From Marinilactibacillus sp042660675 (GTDB lineage: Bacteria > Bacillota > Bacilli > Lactobacillales > Carnobacteriaceae_A): DNA of 64,000 nt. Below the pieces are notes generated by a model. It did not search any database. It was not told the origin of the DNA and worked only from the letters and a program-made list of their open reading frames with translations. Below, in pieces: positions 36,587-45,346 of the stretch. Every line of letters starts with the position of its first letter. The first letter of the stretch is position 1. The stretch is taken from positions 180,676 to 244,675 of the forward strand of contig NZ_JBHSUL010000002.1 in NCBI RefSeq assembly GCF_042660675.1, read 5' to 3'. The position numbers and the translations under genes are program-made.

Positions 36587-37530
36587 CATTGACTGTGAAA
36601 AATTTAACGATTGCTTATGGAAAGAGAACGGTACTAGAAAATATCAGCTTTACAGTAGATAAAGGAACCATCATTGGTTTAGTCGCGCCAAATGGCACAG
36701 GAAAAACAACCCTATTTAATGCAGTGATGCGTTTTATTCCAGTCCAAAAAGGCGAAGTCTACTTGAACGAGAAACAATATACAGAAAAAGAAGCAGATGT
36801 ACTAGCTCTTCATAAACAAATCACTTTTTTCCCAAATCAAGATGATCTCTATGAAAACTTTACTGGTACCGAACATATTCAAATGTATGCAAAAGTCTGG
36901 TCAGGAAAAGAATTAGCTGTGGATGATATTATTGATCAATTACAGATGAGAGACTATGTCGGGCGACCTGTAAGAACCTATTCTCTTGGTATGCGACAAA
37001 GACTCTGTTTTGCTATGATGGTCGCTGCCAATACACCAGTCATGTTCATGGATGAAGTAATGAATGGTCTAGATCCAGAAAATGTTTCACTAGTGTCAGA
37101 CATTTTAATTGAGTTAAGGAAATCTGGGAAAATCATTATCGTTGCTTCTCATTTATTGGACAATTTAGATGAGTATGCCGATAAAGTCTTTTTCTTAAAA
37201 GACAAGACCTTATTTAGAATCAATGATCATCATGAGCAAAAACCAGATTTTTACAAGGTCGTTTGTTCAAAGGAACAAGTGGGGATGCTGGAACAGACAA
37301 TGTCATTACCTGAAGAGACCATTCATTTAGGCAATAGTATGCTTTGTATTCCGGTTGACGCATTGACCGAAGAAGAACAGATAGCGTTGTTTAAACAAAT
37401 TAGATCGCTGAAAAATACAGAGTTAAAAGTTGGACCGCTAGGCACGTCTGAATATTACTCGCACATTTATGGACTAGATATTCACTCGTTTGATAGGGGG
37501 AGTCAGACGAATGCTGAAACAGCAGAATAA
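36583..37530 (+). CDS. ABC-2 type transporter ATPase
   Basis: A 315-residue ATPase for the two upstream permeases. Walker A is APNGTGKTT (Ala in place of the usual Gly at position one), Q-loop in FFPNQDDLYENFTG, signature YSLGMRQRL, Walker B VMFMDEVMNGLDPE, switch VASHLLDNLDEY. After about residue 215 a C-terminal domain of about 90 residues follows. AAGGAGG stands before the ATG inside the permease gene. The end overlaps the lipoprotein gene by 20 bases. The motifs resemble antibiotic- and bacteriocin-type exporters (BcrA/CcmA family). Confidence 0.88.
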   Translation: MTLTVKNLTIAYGKRTVLENISFTVDKGTIIGLVAPNGTGKTTLFNAVMRFIPVQKGEVYLNEKQYTEKEADVLALHKQITFFPNQDDLYENFTGTEHIQMYAKVWSGKELAVDDIIDQLQMRDYVGRPVRTYSLGMRQRLCFAMMVAANTPVMFMDEVMNGLDPENVSLVSDILIELRKSGKIIIVASHLLDNLDEYADKVFFLKDKTLFRINDHHEQKPDFYKVVCSKEQVGMLEQTMSLPEETIHLGNSMLCIPVDALTEEEQIALFKQIRSLKNTELKVGPLGTSEYYSHIYGLDIHSFDRGSQTNAETAE

Positions 37531-38389
37531 ACTCACTCAAATGGTTGGAACGATTATGCTGATAGGGTTCTTGTCTGGCTGCTCGGGGTATGCAGGTATT
37601 AGAACACCAACTTATGACGGAGAACCTGTTCAAGTAGACGAAGAAGCTGTCGCTGCTTATAGAGACCACCGAGAAATCATTGGAGAAAATAAAGAACTGT
37701 ATTTAAAAGAACCTTTTAGTCCTTCGTTGAACGAGCCGGCTCTGGACTTTACGGGGGAAGATCCCGTTCTTTTAGAATCCGGTCAATATATAATTGGTGA
37801 AGATTTACCGGCTGGTAGAGTTTATATGAGGGGGGCAGATAGTAATTTTGCTCCTGATCAGCGGATCATTCATGTAGGAACAGTAACGATAATGGATGAA
37901 GAAGACCATCTTTACTTTGAAACTTTATTCAATGATGCGGCAGGAATCAAAGAAGCTTATATAGATCTTCATGAAGGTCATAGGATTAAAGTAGTCGGAG
38001 AAAATCCGGAAATCATGGTTAATTATGAGGATCCGATGCAAGTGGATACAAGTACAACACTGATAACTGGTCAATATGAAATAGGAAAACAGATTGATTC
38101 CGGTACCTATGAAATTGCGAATGTCATTACTCCTGGAATAGGTATGATGTACTGGTTTCAAGGGGAAGAGATGCCTAGAGTTATTGAGCTGTCCATACCT
38201 CAAGTTACTATGACTGAAGAAGAACTCGCAGAAGAACTAAAAGCAGGTTATCTCAATGAAACAGAATATCAGCTTCAACTTGAAGCGATAAAACAAGCTG
38301 AAACACAAAGACCGAAAGTGAACCTTGAGACAGGAGATCGTTTATCTCTGCCGATGGTTCATATATTAGAGTTGACTAAAGTAGAATGA
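37511..38389 (+). CDS. Lipoprotein with two repeated beta domains, ABC-2 cluster
   Basis: A 292-residue secreted lipoprotein: signal peptide with lipobox LSGC, lipidated Cys24. Two copies of a short beta motif follow: LLESGQYIIGEDLPAGRVYM and TLITGQYEIGKQIDSGTYEI, the G-x-Y-x-I-G-x-D-I-x-A-G pattern found repeated in many Gram-positive lipoproteins of unknown role. The helical TEEELAEELKAGYLNETEY segment then follows. The ATG at 37511 with GGGGGA upstream is chosen over the in-frame ATT/TTG region at 37490. Overlap with the ATPase gene ties it to the exporter. Confidence 0.75.
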   Translation: MLKQQNKLTQMVGTIMLIGFLSGCSGYAGIRTPTYDGEPVQVDEEAVAAYRDHREIIGENKELYLKEPFSPSLNEPALDFTGEDPVLLESGQYIIGEDLPAGRVYMRGADSNFAPDQRIIHVGTVTIMDEEDHLYFETLFNDAAGIKEAYIDLHEGHRIKVVGENPEIMVNYEDPMQVDTSTTLITGQYEIGKQIDSGTYEIANVITPGIGMMYWFQGEEMPRVIELSIPQVTMTEEELAEELKAGYLNETEYQLQLEAIKQAETQRPKVNLETGDRLSLPMVHILELTKVE

Positions 38390-38432
38390 TATAAAAGCAA
38401 GGGAATCAGAAGGTCATAAGGGGGAGAAACAA

Positions 38433-39113
38433 ATGTACGAGTTCTGGAAGCAAGCAGAATATTTTTATGGAACAGTGTTGCCGATTGTAGCCATTATTTT
38501 TTTTATAGTCCTGATTGTGGGTCTCTTTATCTTTTACTATACGACCAAACATAGCAAAAAGAGAAAGATCATGGGAAGTTTATTTTTGACCATTTTTGTA
38601 GGGAGCTTAGTCTTTTCTGTCTGGCAACACATAAAGTACCAACATTGGATCGAGCAGTCGGCTTATATCAACCCCGGTGTTCGAAATCAGAGAGAAATTA
38701 TGGGAAGCGTTGTACTAGAAGATCCCAAGATGGCTTTAGCTTATCAGAGAATTGATTTAAGAGAACAATATAGCCAGCTAGATATGTATCGTGTTCGTGA
38801 AGAGAGCAGGGAACTGTCGAATCGCTACTTAGGCTTAAGAGACAACCGTCATTACTTTTCGCTGGGTGGCGACGAACGGTATGCCTTCTGGTATACAGGG
38901 GACGTCGAGTTTACAGAAGAGAATACTCACATGACAGGGATTTCTTTTGAATTGAATGATGACCGATTTGAACAACTTGGATTCACACCGATCACCCCGA
39001 ATTATTTAGAAACCATTTATATCAATCAAGAAGAGTTTGACCAAGCGGAACAAGAGATTCCGTCAGAAGTTTTTCCGTTTTCAGAGGCATTCACAGAATG
39101 GATTACATCGTAA
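38433..39113 (+). CDS. Two-TM protein with extracytoplasmic domain (copy 1)
   Basis: A 226-residue protein of unknown function. It starts MYEFW and has two helices (about 12-36, LPIVAIIFFIVLIVGLFIFYY, and 47-63), then an extracytoplasmic domain rich in Tyr, Arg and acidic residues. It is clearly paralogous to the next gene: the shared pattern includes HW(I/L)EQS, GVR, EIMG, VLE and LDMY. GGGGGAGA precedes the ATG. Position after the lipoprotein gene suggests a role with the ABC-2 exporter or in protecting the cell surface. Confidence 0.65.
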   Translation: MYEFWKQAEYFYGTVLPIVAIIFFIVLIVGLFIFYYTTKHSKKRKIMGSLFLTIFVGSLVFSVWQHIKYQHWIEQSAYINPGVRNQREIMGSVVLEDPKMALAYQRIDLREQYSQLDMYRVREESRELSNRYLGLRDNRHYFSLGGDERYAFWYTGDVEFTEENTHMTGISFELNDDRFEQLGFTPITPNYLETIYINQEEFDQAEQEIPSEVFPFSEAFTEWITS

Positions 39114-39155
39114 CGAGGTTGCAGCGTTAAATTTGAATAAAAAGAAGGTAAACAA

Positions 39156-39869
39156 ATGTATGAATTTTGGGTAAAAGGAGAAACGCTTTACACGATGATC
39201 TTGCCGGTATTACTTGTTGTTTTAATGGTTCTTTTAATTGTCATCGTATTTCTTTTTTACTATACAGATAAAAAAAGTAAGAATAGAAAAATAGGAGCGG
39301 CGATTGTTTTGCTTTCTGCAGTTGGCGCTATTGGATATGGATACTTTCAGCACACAAGCTATCGTCACTGGCTAGAGCAATCTAGCCTAGTCAATGCTGG
39401 GGTTAGAGACCGTTACGAAATAATGGGTTACGAAGTCTTGGAAAGTCCAGAACTCGTAAAAAGTTATCAGTCTATGAACCTGCTGGATCGTTTTCAAGAG
39501 TTGGATATGTATGGAGAACAGCCAGTAGAAGAACAAATAGAGTATACCTATTTGGGAACAACTGGGCGGCAACATTATTTTTCTATGGGAGAAGAAGAGA
39601 AATATGCTTGGCGTTATACAGGAGAGGTCGTTTATACAAGCGAACCAACGCATCTTTCAGGTAGTCAGTTCCGACTATTGGATAACCGGTTTGAATCGTT
39701 AGGATTTATAGCTGAATCGCCAGTTTATTTGAGTACTTTTTATATCAATCAAACAGATGCCGATCAAGCAACAGGCGATATTCCAGTCACGATTATTCAT
39801 CCTTCAGAAGTGTTTAAGAATTGGAACTTAGGGCACCAGCCGACGAAAGGGACGAGTTTAGGATATTAG
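39156..39869 (+). CDS. Two-TM protein with extracytoplasmic domain (copy 2)
   Basis: A 237-residue paralogue of the preceding protein, again starting MYEFW, with helices at about 12-36 and 47-63 and an outer domain with matching motifs (HWLEQSSLVNAGVRDR, EIMG, YLGT, HYFSMGEEEKYAW against HYFSLGGDERYAF). The spacing of 42 bases and the AGAAGGT upstream indicate one transcript. No family recognised. The tandem arrangement suggests a local duplication followed by divergence. Confidence 0.65.
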   Translation: MYEFWVKGETLYTMILPVLLVVLMVLLIVIVFLFYYTDKKSKNRKIGAAIVLLSAVGAIGYGYFQHTSYRHWLEQSSLVNAGVRDRYEIMGYEVLESPELVKSYQSMNLLDRFQELDMYGEQPVEEQIEYTYLGTTGRQHYFSMGEEEKYAWRYTGEVVYTSEPTHLSGSQFRLLDNRFESLGFIAESPVYLSTFYINQTDADQATGDIPVTIIHPSEVFKNWNLGHQPTKGTSLGY

Positions 39870-39905
39870 AAGGTATATTGTAATCTGTTCAGCATCAAAC
39901 GGATA

Positions 39906-39934
39906 TTGTGTTTGTTCTCAGTACGCTGTAAAAT
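39906..39934 (+). promoter_or_regulatory. Promoter of gene 39973
   Basis: TTGTGT (39906-39911) and TAAAAT (39929-39934), spaced 17. Confidence 0.5.
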
Positions 39935-39972
39935 ATAGTTTAGACTACTGAGAAAGGAGCTTGAATGCAACT

Positions 39973-40293
39973 ATGGAAGCTTTTACACTATTTCGTCCAA
40001 TCTTTTATATTTTACTAGGATTTCTGGTGCTGACTTTGATTGTCTCTCTTATTCCCAAAGGAAGAGATTCCAAAATCAACATGGTCTCTATCTTGTTGAT
40101 TTCAGTAACTCATTTGGTCATAGCTAGCGTACTGCTTGTAATTGAAAATCAGTTACTAGATAGATTTTCCTTGGAAGGCGATTCTATCAGCTTTTACACT
40201 TACTTAGCCATACTATTTCTGAGTATTTTAAATCCTCTCATTTACTACATTAGAAATAAGCAAAAACGTCGAGGGTCTTATCGATTCAGTTAA
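39973..40293 (+). CDS. Small three-TM membrane protein
   Basis: A 106-residue protein with three hydrophobic helices (about 7-26, 37-58 and 72-90) and a basic C terminus (RNKQKRRGSYRF). The start is ambiguous: TTG at 39961 sits directly on the AAAGGAG, while the ATG at 39973 is 13 bases from it; the ATG is preferred. No family recognised. It ends the ABC-2 cluster on the same strand but has its own promoter. Confidence 0.5.
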   Translation: MEAFTLFRPIFYILLGFLVLTLIVSLIPKGRDSKINMVSILLISVTHLVIASVLLVIENQLLDRFSLEGDSISFYTYLAILFLSILNPLIYYIRNKQKRRGSYRFS

Positions 40294-40297
40294 CTAT

Positions 40298-40343
40298 AAG
40301 AATAGGAGAACCGAGCAGTCTATCGCTCGGTTCTCCTATTCTT
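40298..40343. terminator. Bidirectional terminator
   Basis: A perfect 19-bp stem (AAGAATAGGAGAACCGAGC and its complement) with an eight-base loop lies between convergent genes. Confidence 0.92.
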
Positions 40344-40351
40344 TATTTCAG

Positions 40352-42565
40352 CTATTTTATTTTTGGTTTACCGCCAAAGAAATAGAATCCTCCGCCAAAT
40401 GATGCGAGGGTCACCACGCTAATGATAACAACTGGCTTGGGGATGTTTACAGAATCAGAAACGCCAGCTTGATTCGCTTCTGCGTCTTCAGTCTCTTCTG
40501 TGTTTTGATTATTGTCGGCCGGTGTATCTTCAGACACTACAGCTTCTTCGTCTGTTTCTTCCTCGTCGACTTCTGTTTCTTCTTCAATATCTTCTTCCTC
40601 TGCGTCTTCAGTCTCTTCAAAAGCAGCAGGAGAGAAGACACCCAGCGTTCCAACTTCGTTTAAACTAGAAACGACAGCACCATTTTTATAAGTACTATCT
40701 AGAATGATCCATTCTTCTTCATCGTTACTCCAGATATATAAGTGATCTTGATTTTCTTCTGAAGCATCTGAAAAGAAGCGATACGTCATGTCGGATTCGA
40801 ATTCTGTGATACTTGCGCCATTTACGGTCATATTCATTTGATAAAGAGGGCTTTTAGCTTCTTCGATGTTAGAAACCTCTTGTGAAAGATCTTTACTGAA
40901 CCTTAAAACCGTTTCTCCTTCTTGGAAATTACTTGAAGGAATGAGCCATTCCATATCCAATTTAGCAATCAAGATGCTGATGTTTCTTTCTCTTAACATA
41001 AGAACTTGTTCAGACGTTAAGGAAAGTTGATCAATAGATTCCATCGTAGCATCAAATGATACAGCAATTACGCCATTGTCCGCAACAGACGCAAAGTCTT
41101 CTTCAGAAAGCAAGGCTGATCCATTGCTTTCTGACGGACGAATCCAGACAGCATTTTCAGAAATATCTACAGATTGTTCTTCCTCTGAAGTCTCTTCGTT
41201 TTCTGGAGTTTCTTCAGGGACATTTGTAGATTCAGAAGGGGTCTCTATTTCAGTTCCAGTGCTCGGTTGCTGTGAATCTGCAGGTGTCTCTACTTCTTCT
41301 TGAGGTTGTTCTGTGTCAGCTTCCTCTTCAACTTCTTCAGAAGGGATTTCTTCAACCGGTTCCGTTTCTTCAGGGACGGTTTCCTCTGGGGTTTCTTCAG
41401 TTGGTTCTTCCTCAATAGGGACTTCTTTTGAATAACGCACTAGCCCAAATCCATAACGGTCATCTCTACCTTCAGGACCAAGGTCGGTAGCATTGCTTCG
41501 AAGCAATGAACGAACTTGTCGAGTGCCTTGTTTTTGCATCAATAAAGCAGCAATTCCCGTAACATGCGGTGTTGCTTGGGAGGTGCCAGAGTTTTCGGCA
41601 TAACCACTTCCGGTATTGTTTAAACTATGAATAGAAAGGCCAGGTGCAGCCAACTCATTTTCAAGTGAAATTTTAGAGTCACTAGCAATTGTTCTATTTC
41701 TATCCACACTAGCAACGGCAACAACTTCTTTGTAAGCTGCAGGATAATCTATACCAGAAGATCCGTTTCCACTTGCGGCAACAACAAGGATGCCTGCATT
41801 TTTGGCAGAAATAATCGCATCGTGAATATCTTGATTCGGATTTTGAAATCCAGAGCTGATGTTGATAATGTCCACACCCATTTTCACTGCTTCTTGAATT
41901 CCAGCTAACAAGTTACTAGCTGAAGTAGAGTTTCCTTCTTTAGAAGAATAGACCTTTATACCGTATAATTGAACATCAGGGGCAATCCCACGAACACGGG
42001 ACTGAGCAGAAGCGCCAATAATACCCGCAACGTGTGTTCCGTGTCCATCGGTATCACTTGTGTAAGGATCTTCTTCTCCAAAGATACTATATCCACCAGA
42101 GTAAGTGATGTCAGGATGATTGTAAAATCCAGTATCGATAACCGCTACTTTTATGCCTGTTCCGGTAATGCCTTCATCCCAAGCATCGAAAGCTCCGACC
42201 ATTTCATTATTCCAATCATTATCTGTTAAGGCTCTACTAGAAACTTCCGTATCTTCAGAAGTTGTCATTTCCTGATCATAACTGACTCGTCGGACGCCTT
42301 TTTGCTGGCTGATTTCTTTCACTGCTGAAGCAGGAACGGTCATCGTTTGAATCGGTAGGAAGTCGAGCGTTCGCACATTTTTATAGCTTGGATCAAGCGT
42401 TTCAGCATCTGGAACGGTGTCTTCATAACGAACGATAATATCAACGAGTTCGCCACTGTCAGCCGTTTCTTCATGAGCAAACACGGAATAGGTTGGAGCG
42501 AGCAGTGCAAATATAAACATACATGCTAAAAACAGTGAACCAAATTTAAGTATAAGCTTTTTCAC
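40352..42565 (-). CDS. Membrane-anchored S8 family serine peptidase (subtilase)
   Basis: Secreted protease of 737 residues. GTG start at 42565 with AAAGGAGA upstream; a longer in-frame ATG at 42592 lacks this. Domains: signal peptide (1-30), fervidolysin-like propeptide (about 40-100), S8 catalytic domain with Asp144 (AVIDTG), His175 (DGHGTHVAG), Asn267 (ASGNG) and Ser329 (NSGTSQATPHV). Then follow a Glu/Thr/Pro-rich repeat linker (about 385-465), a beta domain, a second acidic linker, and a single helix PKPVVIISVVTLASFGG with a short basic tail. There is no LPXTG, so it should remain in the membrane with the catalytic domain outside. Monocistronic. Confidence 0.9.
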   Translation of the reverse strand: MKKLILKFGSLFLACMFIFALLAPTYSVFAHEETADSGELVDIIVRYEDTVPDAETLDPSYKNVRTLDFLPIQTMTVPASAVKEISQQKGVRRVSYDQEMTTSEDTEVSSRALTDNDWNNEMVGAFDAWDEGITGTGIKVAVIDTGFYNHPDITYSGGYSIFGEEDPYTSDTDGHGTHVAGIIGASAQSRVRGIAPDVQLYGIKVYSSKEGNSTSASNLLAGIQEAVKMGVDIINISSGFQNPNQDIHDAIISAKNAGILVVAASGNGSSGIDYPAAYKEVVAVASVDRNRTIASDSKISLENELAAPGLSIHSLNNTGSGYAENSGTSQATPHVTGIAALLMQKQGTRQVRSLLRSNATDLGPEGRDDRYGFGLVRYSKEVPIEEEPTEETPEETVPEETEPVEEIPSEEVEEEADTEQPQEEVETPADSQQPSTGTEIETPSESTNVPEETPENEETSEEEQSVDISENAVWIRPSESNGSALLSEEDFASVADNGVIAVSFDATMESIDQLSLTSEQVLMLRERNISILIAKLDMEWLIPSSNFQEGETVLRFSKDLSQEVSNIEEAKSPLYQMNMTVNGASITEFESDMTYRFFSDASEENQDHLYIWSNDEEEWIILDSTYKNGAVVSSLNEVGTLGVFSPAAFEETEDAEEEDIEEETEVDEEETDEEAVVSEDTPADNNQNTEETEDAEANQAGVSDSVNIPKPVVIISVVTLASFGGGFYFFGGKPKIK

Positions 42566-42604
42566 TAAACAATCTCCTTTGAATCTTGTCATCTAAATCA
42601 TCGA

Positions 42605-42616
42605 TTTATCATGATA
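42605..42616. repeat. Perfect palindrome upstream of subtilase gene
   Basis: TTATCATGATAA, a 12-base perfect palindrome 40 bases upstream of the protease start, in the 285-base divergent region. It could be an operator for the protease gene. Confidence 0.4.
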
Positions 42617-42850
42617 ATCGTTTAAATCATTAAAAATATCTTATCATAGACGTGTTACAATATTAGAGAGAAATCACTCTGTTTTTTCAAATTGTAACGG
42701 GAACTGTCATATTTTGTTAAAGAATTGCCCTATCGTTCTATTATAATGACCTTATCAGGAAAACAAAGTGTTTTGAGAAAAAATCAGCTTATTAAAAACA
42801 ATCGTTTATTCATCAAACTTATAAATTCAATAAAAAGGAAGTAATGACCC

Positions 42851-44155
42851 ATGGATAGATCAGAATCTATAAAAAAAGCTTTAACCTACTTCAAATCAAA
42901 TGAAATATTTTTTCATTTATTTTTGTTGTTCAAAAATGAATATGACGCTGCAAAACAATCTTTAGGACCCGTAGATATCTCAGAGTTTACAGAAGAAGAG
43001 CTTGAGCCTGTTAAAACATTTCTAAAAACAAACCTATATTCAGAAAATGAAACGACAAAAATTGACACAAATTTATTTGAAGCTAGAATGCAGGAACAGT
43101 TTGATTTATCTTTATCATTGGATGCGTTTCTGACAGAATATTTTCAAGATATACTGAGTATTAAAAAAACAGAAGGAAAGCAGCCGCATCAGGAAATGAA
43201 GAATTTCCTCGATTATCTCGAAAAAGAATACGCTCTACTGACAAACTGGTTCAACTACCTTAAAAGAGGAACTTATGATAGCCAGTGGATTTATCAGCTG
43301 ATTTCTGAATCGCCAAAGGTGTTTGAAGACCATGTCCTGCATCTTTCTGAAGCCATTAGACTATTACCGGAAAGACCGATCCGTTTAGCGTTGTTTGGTC
43401 AGATCGTTGTCGGAGAACCACACGCTTTCGAACGCCATTCAACCCTTGGAAAGCTTTTACTTCACGTGCTTGCTGAAGATGCAAGATACCATGCGATAGA
43501 GCCGGTCACCATTCCTGGGAGCAGCGAAGAAGTGAACCAGCTTTTATTGAAGTTCAATATCTTGAGAGATGATGTGACGAACTATACAACTCTAGTGAAT
43601 CTTTATGCTGAAACCATAGAAGGATACCATCCTATGTGGGAGTCTGCCGCACACTTGCATAGTGTGATGAACGCTCCGATACGAGAGCTGATCAATATTG
43701 TGGCTGCTTATCCAGCTCATGAAGCTCAAATTGTATGGGTGATTGAAAATCCGGTCATATTTTCAAATATTCTAGATGAAGTTCCAAATGTCCCTATGAT
43801 TTGTACGCACGGGAAGCTGACACTGGCAACAATGGAACTGTTGGATCGTCTTGCTGAAGAAGAAACCGATATTAGATATTGTGGAGATATTACCCCAGAA
43901 GGCATCAAGCGAGCGGAAACCATACTGATGCGGTATCCAGAAAACTCTCAGCCTTGGAAAATGGATATTCCATCCTATCTTGCTTCGAGGTCTAAAGATA
44001 AACAGTTGAATGACAAAGACCTCGAGATACTGGATACCTACTCGTTGGACATTTTTTCTTGTTTAAAAGATGAAATGAAAGATAGAGGGAATCCAGCCTG
44101 CCAAGAAATGCTGCTTGATGAGATGATCAGTGAATTGAAGTATTATTACCAATAG
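42851..44155 (+). CDS. DUF2399/TIGR02679-like toprim-fold protein, orphan JetD-like
   Basis: A 434-residue cytoplasmic protein. The C-terminal region matches the DUF2399 pattern: VWVIENPVIF (E299), MICTHGKLTLATMELLDRL, then RYCGDITPEG (G345-D346-I347-T348). In related proteins a toprim-like acidic pair GDxD is usual; here the second Asp is Thr348. This family supplies the nuclease subunit JetD in Wadjet type III systems (jetABCD), but no jetA, jetB or jetC lies nearby. AAAGGAAG precedes the ATG. The neighbours are a protease and the galactan locus, so it is alone. Family call from recall of the motif, role unknown. Confidence 0.65.
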   Translation: MDRSESIKKALTYFKSNEIFFHLFLLFKNEYDAAKQSLGPVDISEFTEEELEPVKTFLKTNLYSENETTKIDTNLFEARMQEQFDLSLSLDAFLTEYFQDILSIKKTEGKQPHQEMKNFLDYLEKEYALLTNWFNYLKRGTYDSQWIYQLISESPKVFEDHVLHLSEAIRLLPERPIRLALFGQIVVGEPHAFERHSTLGKLLLHVLAEDARYHAIEPVTIPGSSEEVNQLLLKFNILRDDVTNYTTLVNLYAETIEGYHPMWESAAHLHSVMNAPIRELINIVAAYPAHEAQIVWVIENPVIFSNILDEVPNVPMICTHGKLTLATMELLDRLAEEETDIRYCGDITPEGIKRAETILMRYPENSQPWKMDIPSYLASRSKDKQLNDKDLEILDTYSLDIFSCLKDEMKDRGNPACQEMLLDEMISELKYYYQ

Positions 44156-44226
44156 ACTATTAGGCGTCTTTTATAATATACTCTCATCACAAGTTATAAA
44201 GTAAAATAGATTGAGAAGGTGAAGAC

Positions 44227-45219
44227 ATGAGTACGATAAAGAAAGTGGCTGAAGATGCTAAAGTATCTATAGCGACGGTTTCAAGGATACTGAACAATGA
44301 TCCTAGCTTGAATGTTATGGAAGCTACTAGAAAAAGAGTGATTGAATCTGCAAAAAAATTAGGTTATCGGAAAAAAACCTTTGATTTTCCGCTATTGAAT
44401 ATTGCATTTCTTTATTGGTTGACTCAAGAATCAGAGCTTGAGGATGTCTATTTTGGAGAAATGAGACAAGAAATCGAAAGAGAAGCAAAAAAATATAATA
44501 TTGAAATTACGTGTTATACGATTGAAGAAGGGATAGACATTGTTCCATCATCGATTCAAGGGTTTATAGCAGTAGGAAATTTTAAAAAAGAAGAGTTGGA
44601 CCGTTTGAAGTCGATCACTCAAAATGGTGTGTTCATCGATACTTCTCCAGAAACCACTAAGTACGATTCTGTTAGACCTGATCTATTTGAAATAACAGAC
44701 CGAGCGATTGATTACTTTGTTCAAAGTGGTCACGAAAAGATTGGATTTGTCGGTGGGACTTATGTAGATAGAAATATAGACAAAGATTACCCCGATATTA
44801 GAGAAAAAGAGTTTGTAGCGAAAATGGAAGAAATTCAGTTGTTGAATAGACGATATATTTTTACCAAACGCGGATTTACATTCAAGACGGGTGTCGAACT
44901 AATGGAACAGGCTATTTCTGAACTGAATGATCAGATGCCAACGGCTTTTTTTGTTGCGTCTGATGCTATAGCCTTAGGATGTCTTCAAGTTTTGAACAAG
45001 CGGGGGTACGCTGTGCCTAAAAGAGTCAGCATCATTAGCATCAATGATATCAGCTTAGCTAAATTCGTTACTCCGCCGCTGACAACCTTTAGTATAAATG
45101 TAAACGCCTTAGTATCGAATGCGATGAAGCTTTTGTCGGAACAAATTCTCGAAGAAAGAACCTTCAGGAAAAAATTATTTATAGAATCTGATTTAATTGT
45201 CCGGAAAACAACCATATGA
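44227..45219 (+). CDS. ganR: LacI-family regulator of galactan utilisation (GanR-like)
   Basis: A 330-residue repressor. The N-terminal LacI helix-turn-helix reads TIKKVAEDAKVSIATVSRIL, then the hinge region LGYRKK; the periplasmic-binding-like effector domain follows (FVGGTYVDRNIDKD, FFVASDAIALGCLQVL, ISINDISLAKFVTPPLTTF). Length and N-terminal pattern agree with Bacillus GanR. It sits just upstream of ganS in the same direction, and palindromic sites at 45230 and 45256 are likely targets. Galactobiose or a related oligosaccharide is the expected inducer, inferred from the gene content. Confidence 0.87.
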   Translation: MSTIKKVAEDAKVSIATVSRILNNDPSLNVMEATRKRVIESAKKLGYRKKTFDFPLLNIAFLYWLTQESELEDVYFGEMRQEIEREAKKYNIEITCYTIEEGIDIVPSSIQGFIAVGNFKKEELDRLKSITQNGVFIDTSPETTKYDSVRPDLFEITDRAIDYFVQSGHEKIGFVGGTYVDRNIDKDYPDIREKEFVAKMEEIQLLNRRYIFTKRGFTFKTGVELMEQAISELNDQMPTAFFVASDAIALGCLQVLNKRGYAVPKRVSIISINDISLAKFVTPPLTTFSINVNALVSNAMKLLSEQILEERTFRKKLFIESDLIVRKTTI

Positions 45220-45229
45220 TTGCATTCTG

Positions 45230-45243
45230 GTAAAATGTTTTAC
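45230..45243. promoter_or_regulatory. Candidate LacI-type operator upstream of ganS
   Basis: GTAAAATGTTTTAC, with GTAAAA and TTTTAC as inverted arms in a LacI-like layout, lies about 30 bases above the ganS promoter. It is also just after the ganR stop. Confidence 0.5.
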
Positions 45244-45255
45244 TAAAAAAGTAAA

Positions 45256-45293
45256 ATAAAACCGTTTACATATGGTAAACGGTTTTATATACT
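45256..45293 (+). promoter_or_regulatory. ganS: ganS promoter overlapped by large palindrome (candidate GanR operator)
   Basis: Arms of 14 bases (45256-45269 and 45275-45288), with CG-centred half-sites AACCGTTTAC and GTAAACGGTT, overlap TTTACA (45265-45270) and the spacer of a promoter whose -10 is TATACT (45288-45293, spacer 17). A repressor bound here would block RNA polymerase. The hairpin could also end ganR transcription. Confidence 0.7.
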
Positions 45294-45346
45294 TTAGAGG
45301 TAAATTAAATGACAATCGATTTAAGAGATGAAAGGAATGTAACTTT

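Noticed and set aside
42851..44155. A complete Wadjet defence system
   Set aside because: No JetA, JetB or SMC-like JetC gene occurs on either side; only the DUF2399 protein is present. The SMC-like protein at 24286 is SbcC, with its normal partner SbcD.
45256..45288. Palindrome as terminator of ganR only
   Set aside because: It overlaps a good promoter (TTTACA, 17, TATACT) and its tail is a mere TTTTA, so an operator role is more likely, though both are possible.
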